Origin: CBDBND01 sp965262665
Lineage (GTDB): Bacteria > Pseudomonadota > Alphaproteobacteria > Rhodospirillales > Rhodospirillaceae
Assembly (NCBI GenBank): GCA_965262665.1
Contig: CBDHFR010000004.1
Coordinates: forward strand, 248,001 to 312,000
Direction of reading: 5' to 3'
DNA: 64,000 nucleotides
Below the pieces are notes generated by a model. The model was not told the DNA's origin. It ran no database searches and saw nothing but the letters and a program-made list of their open reading frames with translations. Numbering within the stretch: position 1 is the first letter of the stretch; each line of letters begins with the position of its first letter. Made by a program: the position numbers and the translations under genes. Positions 1 to 8,178 of this stretch are shown here, piece after piece.

Positions 1-1
1 G

Positions 2-118
2 CCACCGAACCGGCAGAACCAAGAACTCAAGAAATTCCTTACCGGCAAAGACATCAAACAGACCATCCGCAATATGGCGAGTTCAATCGGTCGTCGCAAC
101 ACTCTGGCATGGGGCTGA
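2..118 (+). pseudogene. C-terminal end of an unrecognised protein
   Basis: An open frame entering from the left edge ends at a TGA at 116-118. It is Lys/Arg/Asn rich and ends in GRRNTLAWG. I do not recognise the family. The downstream IS30 remnant begins in another frame within a few bases, so the two sequences appear fused at an old junction. Only about 38 residues are visible. Confidence 0.3.
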
Positions 119-119
119 A

Positions 120-488
120 GCGGTTCGCGATGCCATCGCCCGGACGATCACGACATTGCCAGCGCAGCTTCGCCGCTCGCTGACCTGGGACCAGGGAGCA
201 GAGATGGCCAGGCATGCGGATCTGCGGATCGCAACCGGCCTTCCCGTCTACTTCTGCGAACCGCACAGCCCTTGGCAACGCGGAACGAACGAGAACACCA
301 ATGGATTGCTTCGACAGTACTTCCCGAAAGGAACCGATCTGAGCGCACACAGTCCGGACGTACTCGCAGTTGTTGCTGACGCGCTCAATACACGGCCCCG
401 CAAGACCCTCGGATGGAGAACTCCCGCCGAAGCTCTGGACCAGTGCTTGCAGGCCAGTCAAACTGAACGTGTTGCGACGACCGGTTGA
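120..488 (+). pseudogene. IS30-family transposase, C-terminal remnant
   Basis: The frame encodes the last part of a DDE transposase of the IS30 family. It contains the second catalytic Asp context (LTWDQGAEMARH) and the glutamate region (HSPWQRGTNENTNGLLRQYF), both typical of this family. A full IS30 transposase is about 320-380 residues and only about 120 remain. There is no proper start, because the reading frame simply continues upstream into unrelated sequence. No terminal inverted repeat was found. It is dead mobile-element debris. Confidence 0.75.
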
Positions 489-891
489 ACCCGCCTATGC
501 TTCGCAAACACGGCCCCTGGCAGGACAACGTGTTATCGATCGAACAGTTCGCCGCACGGCTGGCCTGCCCGACCAGTTGACGAAGCCGACGGTCCAGCCG
601 GCCGTCGCCGAGACGGCATCCCGAAAGCGCTTCGTCGAACTACCGTTCCGCCATGATCTCCCATGCCTTGTTGTTTTATGGGTGGCGCCGCGTTCAGTCG
701 AGGTCGCCGACCTGCGCGCTGGTTTCGTCGATGATCGCCACCCGATATGACCGCTGCGCATACACTCACATGAGGGCCATATGCATCGCCGCTACCGTCA
801 TCTTCTGGTTATGAGTCCTGAGCCTAGTCTGGACACCGGATGTCGATGCTCTAAAATCGGCGGCCCCCAACCTTATAGGCATCAGACTCTC
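489..891. other. No recognisable gene
   Basis: About 400 bases between the IS30 remnant and the methyltransferase. Open frames exist on both strands but none resembles a known protein, and their composition fits GC-rich shadow frames. The promoter of the methyltransferase should lie near the right end. Confidence 0.5.
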
Positions 892-1632
892 ATGATCGAT
901 TTCACCCGCGCCGGTATCGCCGCGCTGCTAGCCCTGGCCCTGTCGTCCCCGGCCCATGCCGATCTCGCCGAAGCCGTTGCCGAGGCCCAGGCGGGGGACA
1001 TTCGCACCGAGCAGGAGCGCGCCCGGGATGCGAACCGCAAGCCCGCTGAGACCCTGGCCTTTTTCGGCCTGCAACCGGACATGCGCGTGCTGGAGCTCCT
1101 GCCGGGCGGGGGTTGGTATACCAAGATCCTGGCGCCCGTGCTCTACGACGAGGGCGAGTTGTATATCAGCATCGGAACCGACCGGCTGAAGGAGAACCTG
1201 CTCGGCGAACCGGGCTTCGACCGGGTGAAGGTGATCGAGGCGGACGGGGAGTTCCACAGCGTCGGCCGGCTGTTCGAAGGGCTGTCGTTCCAGGCCGAGG
1301 GAATGGACCTGGTCCTGACCTTCCGCAACCTGCACAACTTCACGCCGGACGGGCGCGCCGCCATCAATGCAGCGGCGTTCGCGGCCCTGACGCCGGGCGG
1401 CCATTACGCTGTCGTCGACCACACCCGGCGCCACATGCAGGATGACGATAACGAGAACTGGCGCCGCATGGACCCAGTGCTGGCCATCAAGGAGATCGAG
1501 GCGGCCGGCTTCGAGTTCGTCGACTATTCGACGCTGCACTACCGGTTCGACGACGAACTGCTCTACGAAGTGGGGCGCCGCTCGGTGAGCGGCAATACGG
1601 ACCGGTTCACGCTGCTGTTCCGGAAACCCTGA
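892..1632 (+). CDS. Exported class I SAM-dependent methyltransferase-like protein (COG4798 type)
   Basis: A 246-residue protein. It begins with a typical signal peptide: a short charged start, a hydrophobic stretch rich in Ala and Leu, and a cleavage site near SPAHA. A Rossmann-type methyltransferase domain follows. The sequence VLELLPGGGWYTKIL matches motif I (SAM-binding glycine loop) and DLVLTFRNLHNF matches the later strand. This fits the family of predicted extracytoplasmic methyltransferases called COG4798, whose substrate is unknown. I chose the ATG at 892 because it starts the signal peptide; the frame is open upstream to 781 but that part looks non-coding. SAM is normally cytoplasmic, so methyl transfer in the periplasm is uncertain. 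Confidence 0.8.
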   Translation: MIDFTRAGIAALLALALSSPAHADLAEAVAEAQAGDIRTEQERARDANRKPAETLAFFGLQPDMRVLELLPGGGWYTKILAPVLYDEGELYISIGTDRLKENLLGEPGFDRVKVIEADGEFHSVGRLFEGLSFQAEGMDLVLTFRNLHNFTPDGRAAINAAAFAALTPGGHYAVVDHTRRHMQDDDNENWRRMDPVLAIKEIEAAGFEFVDYSTLHYRFDDELLYEVGRRSVSGNTDRFTLLFRKP

Positions 1633-1740
1633 TTTCGGCGTCAGCCGCGATGCTGGGCGCTTTAATGTGGTACTTGCAGGTTACTGTAGCGTCGGTCCGT
1701 TGATTCGGGTTTGCCAGCAGTGACGAAGAAGGCGGCGAGC

Positions 1741-2070
1741 ATGGTTCCCGGCGAAACCATTCCGGTTACGGTGACGTTTCTGGAGATGTCATCGCCGGAC
1801 CAGCGCTTGCCGGCACGGGAGGCGGTAGAGACGACCGCGATCGTCCGTGTCGAGCGTCCCACCATCTCGTTCTACCGTTACCTCTACAATACGGTCGGCG
1901 CCGACTGGAACTGGCACTTGCGCCGCCGCCTTTCCGATGACGAACTGGCTGCGATTATTCATGACGACCGTGTCGAGATCTTCGTCCTCCAGGTGCGCGG
2001 GGTGCCTGCCGGATATGTGGAACTCGACCGCCGCATCGAGGGCGAGGTCGAGATCGCCTATTTCGGGCTG
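1741..2070 (+). pseudogene. GNAT-family N-acetyltransferase, truncated
   Basis: The N-terminal half of a GNAT-fold acetyltransferase. It has the helical N-terminal arm, then the central strands (EIFVLQVRGVPAGYVEL) and the beginning of the beta4 strand (VEIAYFGL), where acetyl-CoA binding normally follows. Homology stops at about 2070, where an oppositely oriented IS110 remnant begins. The acetyl-CoA binding loop (Q/RxxGxG/A) is lost, so the product cannot be active. ATG 1741 is the likely start; a TTG at 1711 is an alternative. Confidence 0.65.
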
Positions 2071-2071
2071 A

Positions 2072-2323
2072 TAACCCGTAGAGCAGCCCGCTCATATCGA
2101 CGAGACGGTCGGCCAGAACATGAATAACCAGTCCGTCCCCCGGCAGCCCGGAGCCCACATCCTCGATGGCCAGCGCCAGCTTGCCGACATGGGCCGGCCC
2201 CTGCGGTGCGACAATGCCGAACTCCGCCAGGTGACCTCGCAGTGCATTGATCGTCTGCGTGCGCTGGCGCACCTGAAAGCTGCGCTTCGCTAGATCAATG
2301 CCCATAGTGCTAACCTGTTCCAT
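2072..2323 (-). pseudogene. IS110-family transposase remnant with internal deletion
   Basis: It starts at an ATG (2323) preceded by a strong GGAGG ribosome site. The first residues, MGIDLAKRSFQV, are the DEDD N-terminal motif of IS110 transposases. The next residues, RTQTINALRGHLAEFG, belong to the middle of the family, so about 100 residues in between have been deleted in frame. The frame then runs into the GNAT fragment. It is therefore both internally deleted and truncated at its 3' end. Confidence 0.7.
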
Positions 2324-2389
2324 GAATGCCTCCTCCTTCAGGGGGTTAAACTGCAACACCACCTTGGCACATCGCGATGCCGACGGGAG

Positions 2390-2475
2390 GAGGCGTCCAC
2401 CCCATCAATTTTGGACGCCGATTACCCCCAATAGGGGGTCAATATTCCACGCCGAACAACAATCAATGCGAGATA
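2390..2475. repeat. IS21-type terminal sequence remnant
   Basis: The stretch CCCATCAATTTTGGACGCCG, then a short palindromic run of C and G, then GGTCAATATTCCACGCCGA resembles the multiple terminal repeats at the ends of IS21-family elements. IstA and IstB fragments of that family occur elsewhere in the window (11.9 and 15.9-16.3 kb). No transposase is attached here. Confidence 0.4.
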
Positions 2476-2597
2476 ACCCTCTATTTCAAGCGCTGCGGGA
2501 GGTCAGAGTAACGGACAGTCCCCGCCCATGAAGAGCGGCGGATTCATCCTTGCACGGAGCTGGAGCCAGGTGATGAACCGTGAAATGTGCGAAGACA

Positions 2598-2985
2598 ATG
2601 ACTGAGCACAGCTACACGCTTGAAGTCCAATCCGACTTCCTTGAGCGACAGTCGAAGGCGAAGCCGGTCCTGGCCGTCGCCGAACTTGTCTGGAACGGCC
2701 TCGATGCCGATGCAACCCGTGTTGATGTCCAGCTCGAATACGGCGAACTGGGGATGACGAAGATCGTCGTCCGCGACTACGGGCATAGCATTCCCTACGA
2801 AGATGCGCCGCAGTTGTTCACGCGCCTTGGCGGCACATGGACGAAGCCCGGAGGACACAGACCAAGACGAAAAAGAGGATGCTGCACGGCTACGAAGGGA
2901 GGGGCCGGTTCAAGGTCTTCGCTCTCGGGCGCGTGGCCTACCGAACTGATGCCGACGAGCTTCACGCTTACCAATTACCCACATC
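2598..2985 (+). pseudogene. GHKL (Hsp90-like) ATPase domain protein, frameshifted and truncated
   Basis: The N-terminal ATP-binding region of a GHKL ATPase. ELVWNGLDADATRVDV carries the N-box (the Asn and Asp that bind Mg-ATP), and KIVVRDYGHSIPYED carries the G1 box. Near 2855 the reading frame changes: another frame continues the protein as MLHGYEGRGRFKVFALGRVA, the glycine-rich lid/G2 region of this family. After about 2985 similarity ends. Such stand-alone GHKL proteins are common in phage-defence loci, and this one lies 0.5 kb from the Rad50-like locus on the opposite strand. As it stands it is not functional. Confidence 0.65.
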
Positions 2986-2989
2986 TTGA

Positions 2990-3534
2990 TCGGGTTCTCG
3001 ACTATCACCACAATTTTTTGCGTGAATGGAATCGAACGTGATTCCTTGTTTGGCACCGAATCGCGAGCGAGAGGCCCCACCGTATGGGCCAAGCAGCAGC
3101 CGGTCGAGGGCGATCCTACCACAGGCTCACGAGCTGCTGAGATCTGACTGACTGACGTTGCGGGCGATTACGCCGGAGGGCTACGCCGACGCGATGGCCT
3201 CCCGCCCCGGTAAACGACTCTGGCGAGCCATGAGTGAGTCAGGCGAAACGGGCCAGACCGTCTCCTGCAAGGTGTTGAATGCCTCCGACTTAGGGATGAG
3301 GTCGAGATCGTGGTGGGCCGCTCCCCACTTGCGACCTTGACCGGTTGGTGACCAGCCGCCAGCGGCCGCTCCGGTCTTCCCGGTGCCGGTCCGGGAGGAC
3401 GAGGAAAGCGCGTGCCGGGTATCTTCAGCCAACAGCACCGCCACCCGGCTTTCCATCCCCATGAGGCCGAGAGCCGCCGCAGTCACAGCCGGATCAATGC
3501 AGGTTTAGCTTGTCGGCTCGCCTAAGTGTTCTTC
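2990..3534. other. No recognisable gene
   Basis: Between the GHKL remnant and the convergent S24-containing reading frame. Frames on both strands are short and unlike known proteins. I see no repeat or RNA gene. Confidence 0.5.
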
Positions 3535-4560
3535 TCATTCCCAATGCCTGAGCATGCCGTGAACCCGCCAAAGCCTTTGCAGTGTGCCGATGCTAGGTGA
3601 ACCCGCGTCGGCACTGGTCGCGACCGCCAGAGCGCTCCCCTGCATGCCCACATTCTCAAGGATTCGTATGCCGGGCGAGATCTCGCTTCCTAGCCGTTTG
3701 AGATAGGCAAAGCTATCTTCCTCCCTGCCCAAGACCGCCACAACGATTCTGTTTTCGAGCCGCGCAATGTCGTTGTCATTCAGATTCTCAACGGCTTCCA
3801 GCACAGCGGTATCGCCGTGTCGGATGGCCGGGTAGGCACTGTCATCACTTACGCGCACGGCAACGAGATTTCTGTCCAACAGCTTGCACGTTGCGATCGG
3901 GCTGGCTTCCTCTTTCCCGTCAAATCTCTCCTGGTCGTACAGTACGCCGATGATCGGCAAAAGACGGGTCTTTGCACTGGGGAGCAGCAGAGTGGGAGGA
4001 ACCCTTTCCGTGCCTGATTGGTCACATGCTAACGCTATGCGCGAAGGTTCGCGCGCATCGCTGAGAAACTGGCAGCAGAAAATCTTATCGCCATTGAGGG
4101 CGATGACGGGATCGCCATCACGCGCTTCTCTATCGAGAGACACCGCCACCACCTGTCCCTGAAGGGCCAAGGCACCAAGGCCCGGCGACCGCACGCCGTA
4201 AAGCGCAATCTCCCCTAACTCTTCCAGGTCAAAAACCTGTCCTGTTTCAGAAACCGCCAGCTTGTCAGCGTGACTTCGTGCGCTGACTTCCCCGAGCAGC
4301 GGGATTACCAACTTGTTTAAAGTGGCCCGATCGGGAAGCGGCGGCTGGCTGGTTAGATAAAGGTCCTTGTCCTCGCGTGTAAGGCGTCCCATGAACCGGG
4401 CGTATGAAGCCGAACTGCTTCGCAGCAACCTGTCGATTTCCTTGAATGGCGCCGCGACTTCGCTCGCCTCGTGCGGTGTCACTTCATGCAACTGGTGATG
4501 CGCCTTGTTTATGATCTTGTAGAAGGGCGCGTTATCCCGGAGCGCCGCATAGGCGAGCAA
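3535..4560 (-). CDS. S24/LexA-like Ser-Lys domain protein (probable C-terminal part of the upstream ATPase)
   Basis: 341 residues. The C-terminal third resembles the S24 (LexA/CI/UmuD) fold. DDSAYPAIRHGD matches the nucleophile motif SMxPxxxxGD, giving the Ser. IVVAVLGREEDSFAYLKRL matches the strand carrying the general-base Lys. The N-terminal part (YAALRDNAPFYKIINKAHHQ) is helical. In the overlapping frame the upstream ATPase reads PFDEPPF at the point where this frame reads QALLAYAALRDN. One extra T in the CTTTC run near 4562 would join them into a single protein of about 1,230 residues. The annotated start is internal and has no clear ribosome site, which supports fusion. Whether the domain self-cleaves is unknown; I see no obvious Ala-Gly cleavage site. 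Confidence 0.7.
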   Translation of the reverse strand: MLAYAALRDNAPFYKIINKAHHQLHEVTPHEASEVAAPFKEIDRLLRSSSASYARFMGRLTREDKDLYLTSQPPLPDRATLNKLVIPLLGEVSARSHADKLAVSETGQVFDLEELGEIALYGVRSPGLGALALQGQVVAVSLDREARDGDPVIALNGDKIFCCQFLSDAREPSRIALACDQSGTERVPPTLLLPSAKTRLLPIIGVLYDQERFDGKEEASPIATCKLLDRNLVAVRVSDDSAYPAIRHGDTAVLEAVENLNDNDIARLENRIVVAVLGREEDSFAYLKRLGSEISPGIRILENVGMQGSALAVATSADAGSPSIGTLQRLWRVHGMLRHWE

Positions 4561-7124
4561 AGCCTGAAAGGCGGTTCATCAAATGGACGCTCACCGTTAT
4601 TGTGAGCGGTCCGGACTGACTGGATTAGATCGGCCAGAGTGGGCTTGTGCATGACCATCGGATCGGTCGCTAGCAAGTCCCAAAGCCGGTTTTCCACGTA
4701 AAGACGAACCGTGCTGACGAACTGTTGGGCTTTGGAAACGTTATTTTCGTCTTTCTGCACCTCTTGCATGCGCTCGAATATCTCCTCGACTGCCGGGCTG
4801 ACGCCCGCCGTCAGGCGGGAACTGGAGATCGGATTGAGCATCCAGGCGTGCCATGTCGGAGAGACCGTCGAGCGGTCGTGCAACTTATCCCGGATCGATG
4901 CGACAAACCTGTTGTCGCCCGATGTGATCAGCGGCCGCATCCCATGCTCCGGCATTTGCAGAATCGTTGCTGCGAGGTTTTCCGCGTTGATCGGATCAAA
5001 ATGAGTTTGAGGGTCGTCAAGAAGCATGCAGTCCAGCCCGCCAAGTCGAACTTTGGCGCGATCCCACAGACTGAACACAAACGCCCATACGCAGGCGCGT
5101 AGAAGGGACGCGTTCATAATCTTGTAGGCAGGCACCTGCATGCCGCCGATAGAGGCGCGCAACCCGAGGCCGGTTTCCTCGCCGAGATCAATGCCGCTAT
5201 AGGTCGGGCCGCCCCTGTAATGCGGACTATAGATTATGCCAAGCCAGCGTCTTATGTCTGTATCAAGAGCCTGGATCAACCCTGAAACCTGCTGATATAC
5301 AAGATCCTCAAAGCCCGAAAACGCTTCAATGGCCGTTGCCGCCTCGTCAATCAGAACCAAGCGCGCGATGTAGACTGCGTATTCTTTGCGCGTCTTTTCT
5401 AGATCGTCGAGCTGCCGCAAAATCGAGACGATGGGCGAGGTGTTCTCCACACACGTGCGCACGGCCTCTATTTGATCGCATAATGGCCGTACGCTAGCCG
5501 CAATATCTTCGCCTTCGTGTTCGGTTCCCGTCTTTTCAGCCGAACCGATATAACGCTCGACAAGAACTTTGATCGCATCCGTGGCTTCAGCTAGATGCTT
5601 GGACAACACAACCGCCTTAACGATATAGGCGATCCGCTGGGCAAGTGCTCCGTTCTTGAATTCGTCCGGAAAATCGACAACGTGTGGCGCGGGCGTATCG
5701 GGTAGCTTGTTGTCCTTGGACGCTATTTCCCATACTCGCCCGGCATTCTGTTTCAATGACGACAGACGGTTTGCGAATGCCCGGTCCGCCAGCAGCTCCT
5801 CGACATAAGCCTTATGATAGATACTCAGGAGGTCATCTGGAGGGGCTTTATCAGCAAATGCGCGCAGGCTTTCGGGTAAGATATCCAGAAACTCGCGCGC
5901 GGCATCCCGTTCCCATTCTTCGGCCCCCTTTGCAGCGTCTGTATCCTCCTGGCTGCAAAGCGCTAAAGCGTCCTTCACCGCCTTGTCGAGGAGGGCATCC
6001 GGCGGCACCGTTTCCAGGTCGGTGCCGCAAACGGGACAATCCTTTAATTCCGCGTCCCGATGATGTTCGCTGTGCCAGACGGCTACTTTCGCGTAGAGTT
6101 GCCAGCGGGCCGCTTCCAGCTTGTTCCGCAGCCTCTCGGTCACGGCCTTCGCGCGTTTGATCATGTCGTCGATCAGCGTTTCCGCGGCCTTGTAGTCGTC
6201 ATCGGAGACCGCGCGCAGATTCTTTATGACAGCGACGGAAGGCAGTGCGGCGAGGGAGGCCGGCTTGAGCGTATCGGCCGCCTTTCCCAATTGCTGCAAC
6301 AGGGTGCTGACCTGGTCATCGGATGCGAGTTGCAGCGCTGTTCCCAGGGTTGTCTCAGCCGTTCTTTCAAGCGTCTGCTTCTTCTCCTCGAGAAGGTTGT
6401 GCGCATCGGCAATCGATTTTTTGCTAGTGTCTTTTTCGTCTTCTTTCTGCTGATTAGGCGCGATCAGTTCGGCGGGCTTGCCAAGGTCCGGCTGTGCCGA
6501 CCAGGCATCAACAATGTTCTGCCGCTTTTCTTTGAATTCCGTCAGCTTTGTTCGTGCCCCCGATTCTGCGGCTTTCTTCTCATCCTTTCTGAGCCGCCGT
6601 ACGACGCGCGCGGACCGGCGGCCTAAATCCTCCAGCGGCTTTAGCCCTGTAAGCTGCGCGATCGCCTGTGCGAACGTCGTCTTTTCATCAAACCGCATAT
6701 GAGCCGCGATACCGGGCATCAGCGTGCCTGCCTCAATGGCCAGGTCCGGGATTCCCAGCTCCTTGAGGCTGGTGACGCTCATGCCAATCTTGCCACGGGT
6801 GCTGACCATCAGTGCACGGCGCACGACGCAAATCTCCCCCGAGCCTTCTTCCTGGAAGGTGAGCTGCGCCCAGCTATCGATCTTCGGCTGGTCCCCGAGC
6901 GCTTCCAGGTCGGCGCCGGAGGGTATCGGCACAACCGGCGGAAGCGCCAGTTCGCCTTCGGCTTCACCATCATCCTGATCGTCTCCGTGATCGTTCCGGG
7001 ACACCTCCATCGGTTCGTGGATTTCATCGGGCATATGCTGAGAGCGCAGGGCTTTGCCCGTCAAGCACCAGATGATCACGTTTTGCAGAGCGGTCTTGCC
7101 TGCGCCGTTGAACCCGCTGATCAA
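4509..7124 (-). CDS. Rad50/SMC-like zinc-hook ABC ATPase
   Basis: 871 residues in this frame. ISGFNGAGKTAL at residues 2-13 is the Walker A loop. Helical arms follow, with a single CPVCGTDL at about residue 363, which matches the Rad50 zinc hook (one CxxC per subunit). The ABC signature region lies near 665 (YKIMNASLLRACVWAF) and Walker B (GLDCMLLDDP, with Asp-Asp then His) near 695-712. The arms are short, about 200 residues each. The TTG start at 7124 is too late: in a second frame the bases before it encode VYTGIATLRVK, a normal first strand for such ATPases. That frame would join as KDPEPFVLDIERDVTLISG if one G were restored near 7166, giving a start near 7222 (TTG). The 3' end also appears frameshifted into the S24 frame. 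Likely role: DNA-end sensing ATPase of a defence or repair system (inference). Confidence 0.75.
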   Translation of the reverse strand: MISGFNGAGKTALQNVIIWCLTGKALRSQHMPDEIHEPMEVSRNDHGDDQDDGEAEGELALPPVVPIPSGADLEALGDQPKIDSWAQLTFQEEGSGEICVVRRALMVSTRGKIGMSVTSLKELGIPDLAIEAGTLMPGIAAHMRFDEKTTFAQAIAQLTGLKPLEDLGRRSARVVRRLRKDEKKAAESGARTKLTEFKEKRQNIVDAWSAQPDLGKPAELIAPNQQKEDEKDTSKKSIADAHNLLEEKKQTLERTAETTLGTALQLASDDQVSTLLQQLGKAADTLKPASLAALPSVAVIKNLRAVSDDDYKAAETLIDDMIKRAKAVTERLRNKLEAARWQLYAKVAVWHSEHHRDAELKDCPVCGTDLETVPPDALLDKAVKDALALCSQEDTDAAKGAEEWERDAAREFLDILPESLRAFADKAPPDDLLSIYHKAYVEELLADRAFANRLSSLKQNAGRVWEIASKDNKLPDTPAPHVVDFPDEFKNGALAQRIAYIVKAVVLSKHLAEATDAIKVLVERYIGSAEKTGTEHEGEDIAASVRPLCDQIEAVRTCVENTSPIVSILRQLDDLEKTRKEYAVYIARLVLIDEAATAIEAFSGFEDLVYQQVSGLIQALDTDIRRWLGIIYSPHYRGGPTYSGIDLGEETGLGLRASIGGMQVPAYKIMNASLLRACVWAFVFSLWDRAKVRLGGLDCMLLDDPQTHFDPINAENLAATILQMPEHGMRPLITSGDNRFVASIRDKLHDRSTVSPTWHAWMLNPISSSRLTAGVSPAVEEIFERMQEVQKDENNVSKAQQFVSTVRLYVENRLWDLLATDPMVMHKPTLADLIQSVRTAHNNGERPFDEPPFRLCSPMRRSGITRPSTRS

Positions 7125-7235
7125 TGTGACATCGCGTTCGATATCAAGGACAAATGGTTCCGGATCTTCACCCTGAGCGTCGCAATGCCGGTGTAAACCG
7201 GCAAAGCGGTGCGCTTCAATACGTCGAAGTTCCCA

Positions 7236-7541
7236 TTACCGAACCGGTTTTGCGTCCGCCGTTCTTGTTTCCTTGCGCGCGGGCGGATCGTTCAGAAGAG
7301 CCTTCAGCACCTCTTCGATTTCAGCGGCCTGCACGGTCTTGTTTTGCGACCAACGGTTTCGGTTCAGCGCGTAATAGGAGAATATCTTTCGGGCGTTGTC
7401 ATTATCCAGAATGAAATGCGGGCCGTCCGCCGACATCGCAATCGGCTGCTGTGCGAGCAAGGCCGCCACCACGTCTTCCAAACCGCAATCAACAAGATTG
7501 ATCGGCTCCAATTCCGCTTCCACGGTCTGAGCATCCGTCAT
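7236..7541 (-). CDS. Small acidic protein, putative partner of the Rad50-like ATPase
   Basis: 101 residues, acidic, with no membrane segment or signal peptide. I do not recognise a family. The N-terminal half (LEDVVAALLAQQPIAM) and the segment FILDNDNARKIFSYYALNRN look helical, and the tail is charged. It lies directly upstream of the ATPase on the same strand, with its stop about 13 bases before the likely ATPase start, so the two are probably co-translated. By position and size it could be the middle component seen in three-component ABC-ATPase (ABC-3C) conflict systems, but that is inference from architecture. Its upstream region is replaced from 7563 on by a mobile repeat, so the native promoter may be lost. 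Confidence 0.6.
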   Translation of the reverse strand: MTDAQTVEAELEPINLVDCGLEDVVAALLAQQPIAMSADGPHFILDNDNARKIFSYYALNRNRWSQNKTVQAAEIEEVLKALLNDPPARKETRTADAKPVR

Positions 7542-7562
7542 CTGCTTTTGCCTTCCGGCTAC

Positions 7563-7945
7563 GGTTACACGACAAAGGCGCGCTTGGATGCGCTGAAGTT
7601 ATAATGAATCCGCTTTCGTTTTGATTACGCAATTCTATCGTCAGATTCTTAGAGTGATCCAATTTAGTTATTTATTACATAATACCAATGGATTACTTGC
7701 GATTAAGATTGTGAAATCGAGTCTTACTCATAGCGGGCAGAAAACTCACATCAACCCTTGCGAAGACGGGAAGGGACGATGGCTCGGTTCAGAGACATCA
7801 AGACTTTGCAAAAGTTCGCCTCCATTCACACCCCGATCCACAACCACTTCAACCACCAACGCCATCTCAACCACCGCGATATTTTCAAACAAGACCGAGC
7901 CACCGCCCTGGCCGAGTGGCGTCTACTTGCCACCTAAAAGTTCTC
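7563..7945 (+). repeat. 383-bp repeat, copy A (inverted relative to 12373-12755)
   Basis: This stretch matches the reverse complement of 12373-12755 along its whole length by eye. It begins GGTTACACGACAAAGGCGCG, passes through an AT-rich middle (TTATTTATTACATAATACCA) and ends with an IS6-type transposase tail. A shorter third copy of its first part lies at 16405-16455. Copies A and B flank groL, groES and usg in opposite orientation. Confidence 0.75.
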
Positions 7946-7989
7946 GATTGTAGGTTCTTCTGCTCCGACCCAGTTAGTCTGACAATGCC
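7738..7989 (+). pseudogene. IS6-family transposase 3' fragment with right terminal repeat
   Basis: The frame encodes the last 55 or so residues of an IS6-type transposase (MARFRDIKTLQKFASIH, then NHFNHQRHLNHRDIFKQ), closely matching the fuller copy ending at 54499. It ends with the inverted repeat TTAGTCTGACAATGCC at 7974-7989, identical to the right end of the element at 53764-54569. The catalytic residues are absent. Confidence 0.75.
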
Positions 7990-8125
7990 AAGCGAATTAC
8001 GTTGTCCGAAGATAGCTGTCCCTCCCGAATACCTTGATCCGCCGATATTCATTATGCAAATCGCCTAGGTGTTGCCAGTTAGAGGATATGCACCTTCGAG
8101 CTGCCGGTTATGTTTGGCACACAGA

Positions 8126-8155
8126 GAAAGGGCCGCCCGGTGGAGCGGCCCTTTC
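8126..8155 (-). terminator. Hairpin downstream of groL
   Basis: Perfect 11-bp arms GAAAGGGCCGC and GCGGCCCTTTC with an 8-base loop, 24 bases beyond the groL stop codon. The T-tract on the minus strand is weak, so it is a plausible but not ideal rho-independent terminator. Confidence 0.6.
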
Positions 8156-8178
8156 CAATTTTAGTGTGCCTTAGTGGC

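Noticed and set aside
928..1539. Long minus-strand open frame antisense to the methyltransferase
   Set aside because: Shadow frame of a GC-rich gene; the plus-strand frame has a signal peptide and clear methyltransferase motifs.
3181..3486. 101-codon minus-strand frame between the GHKL remnant and the S24 frame
   Set aside because: Low-complexity composition and no similarity to known proteins; a chance frame is more likely.
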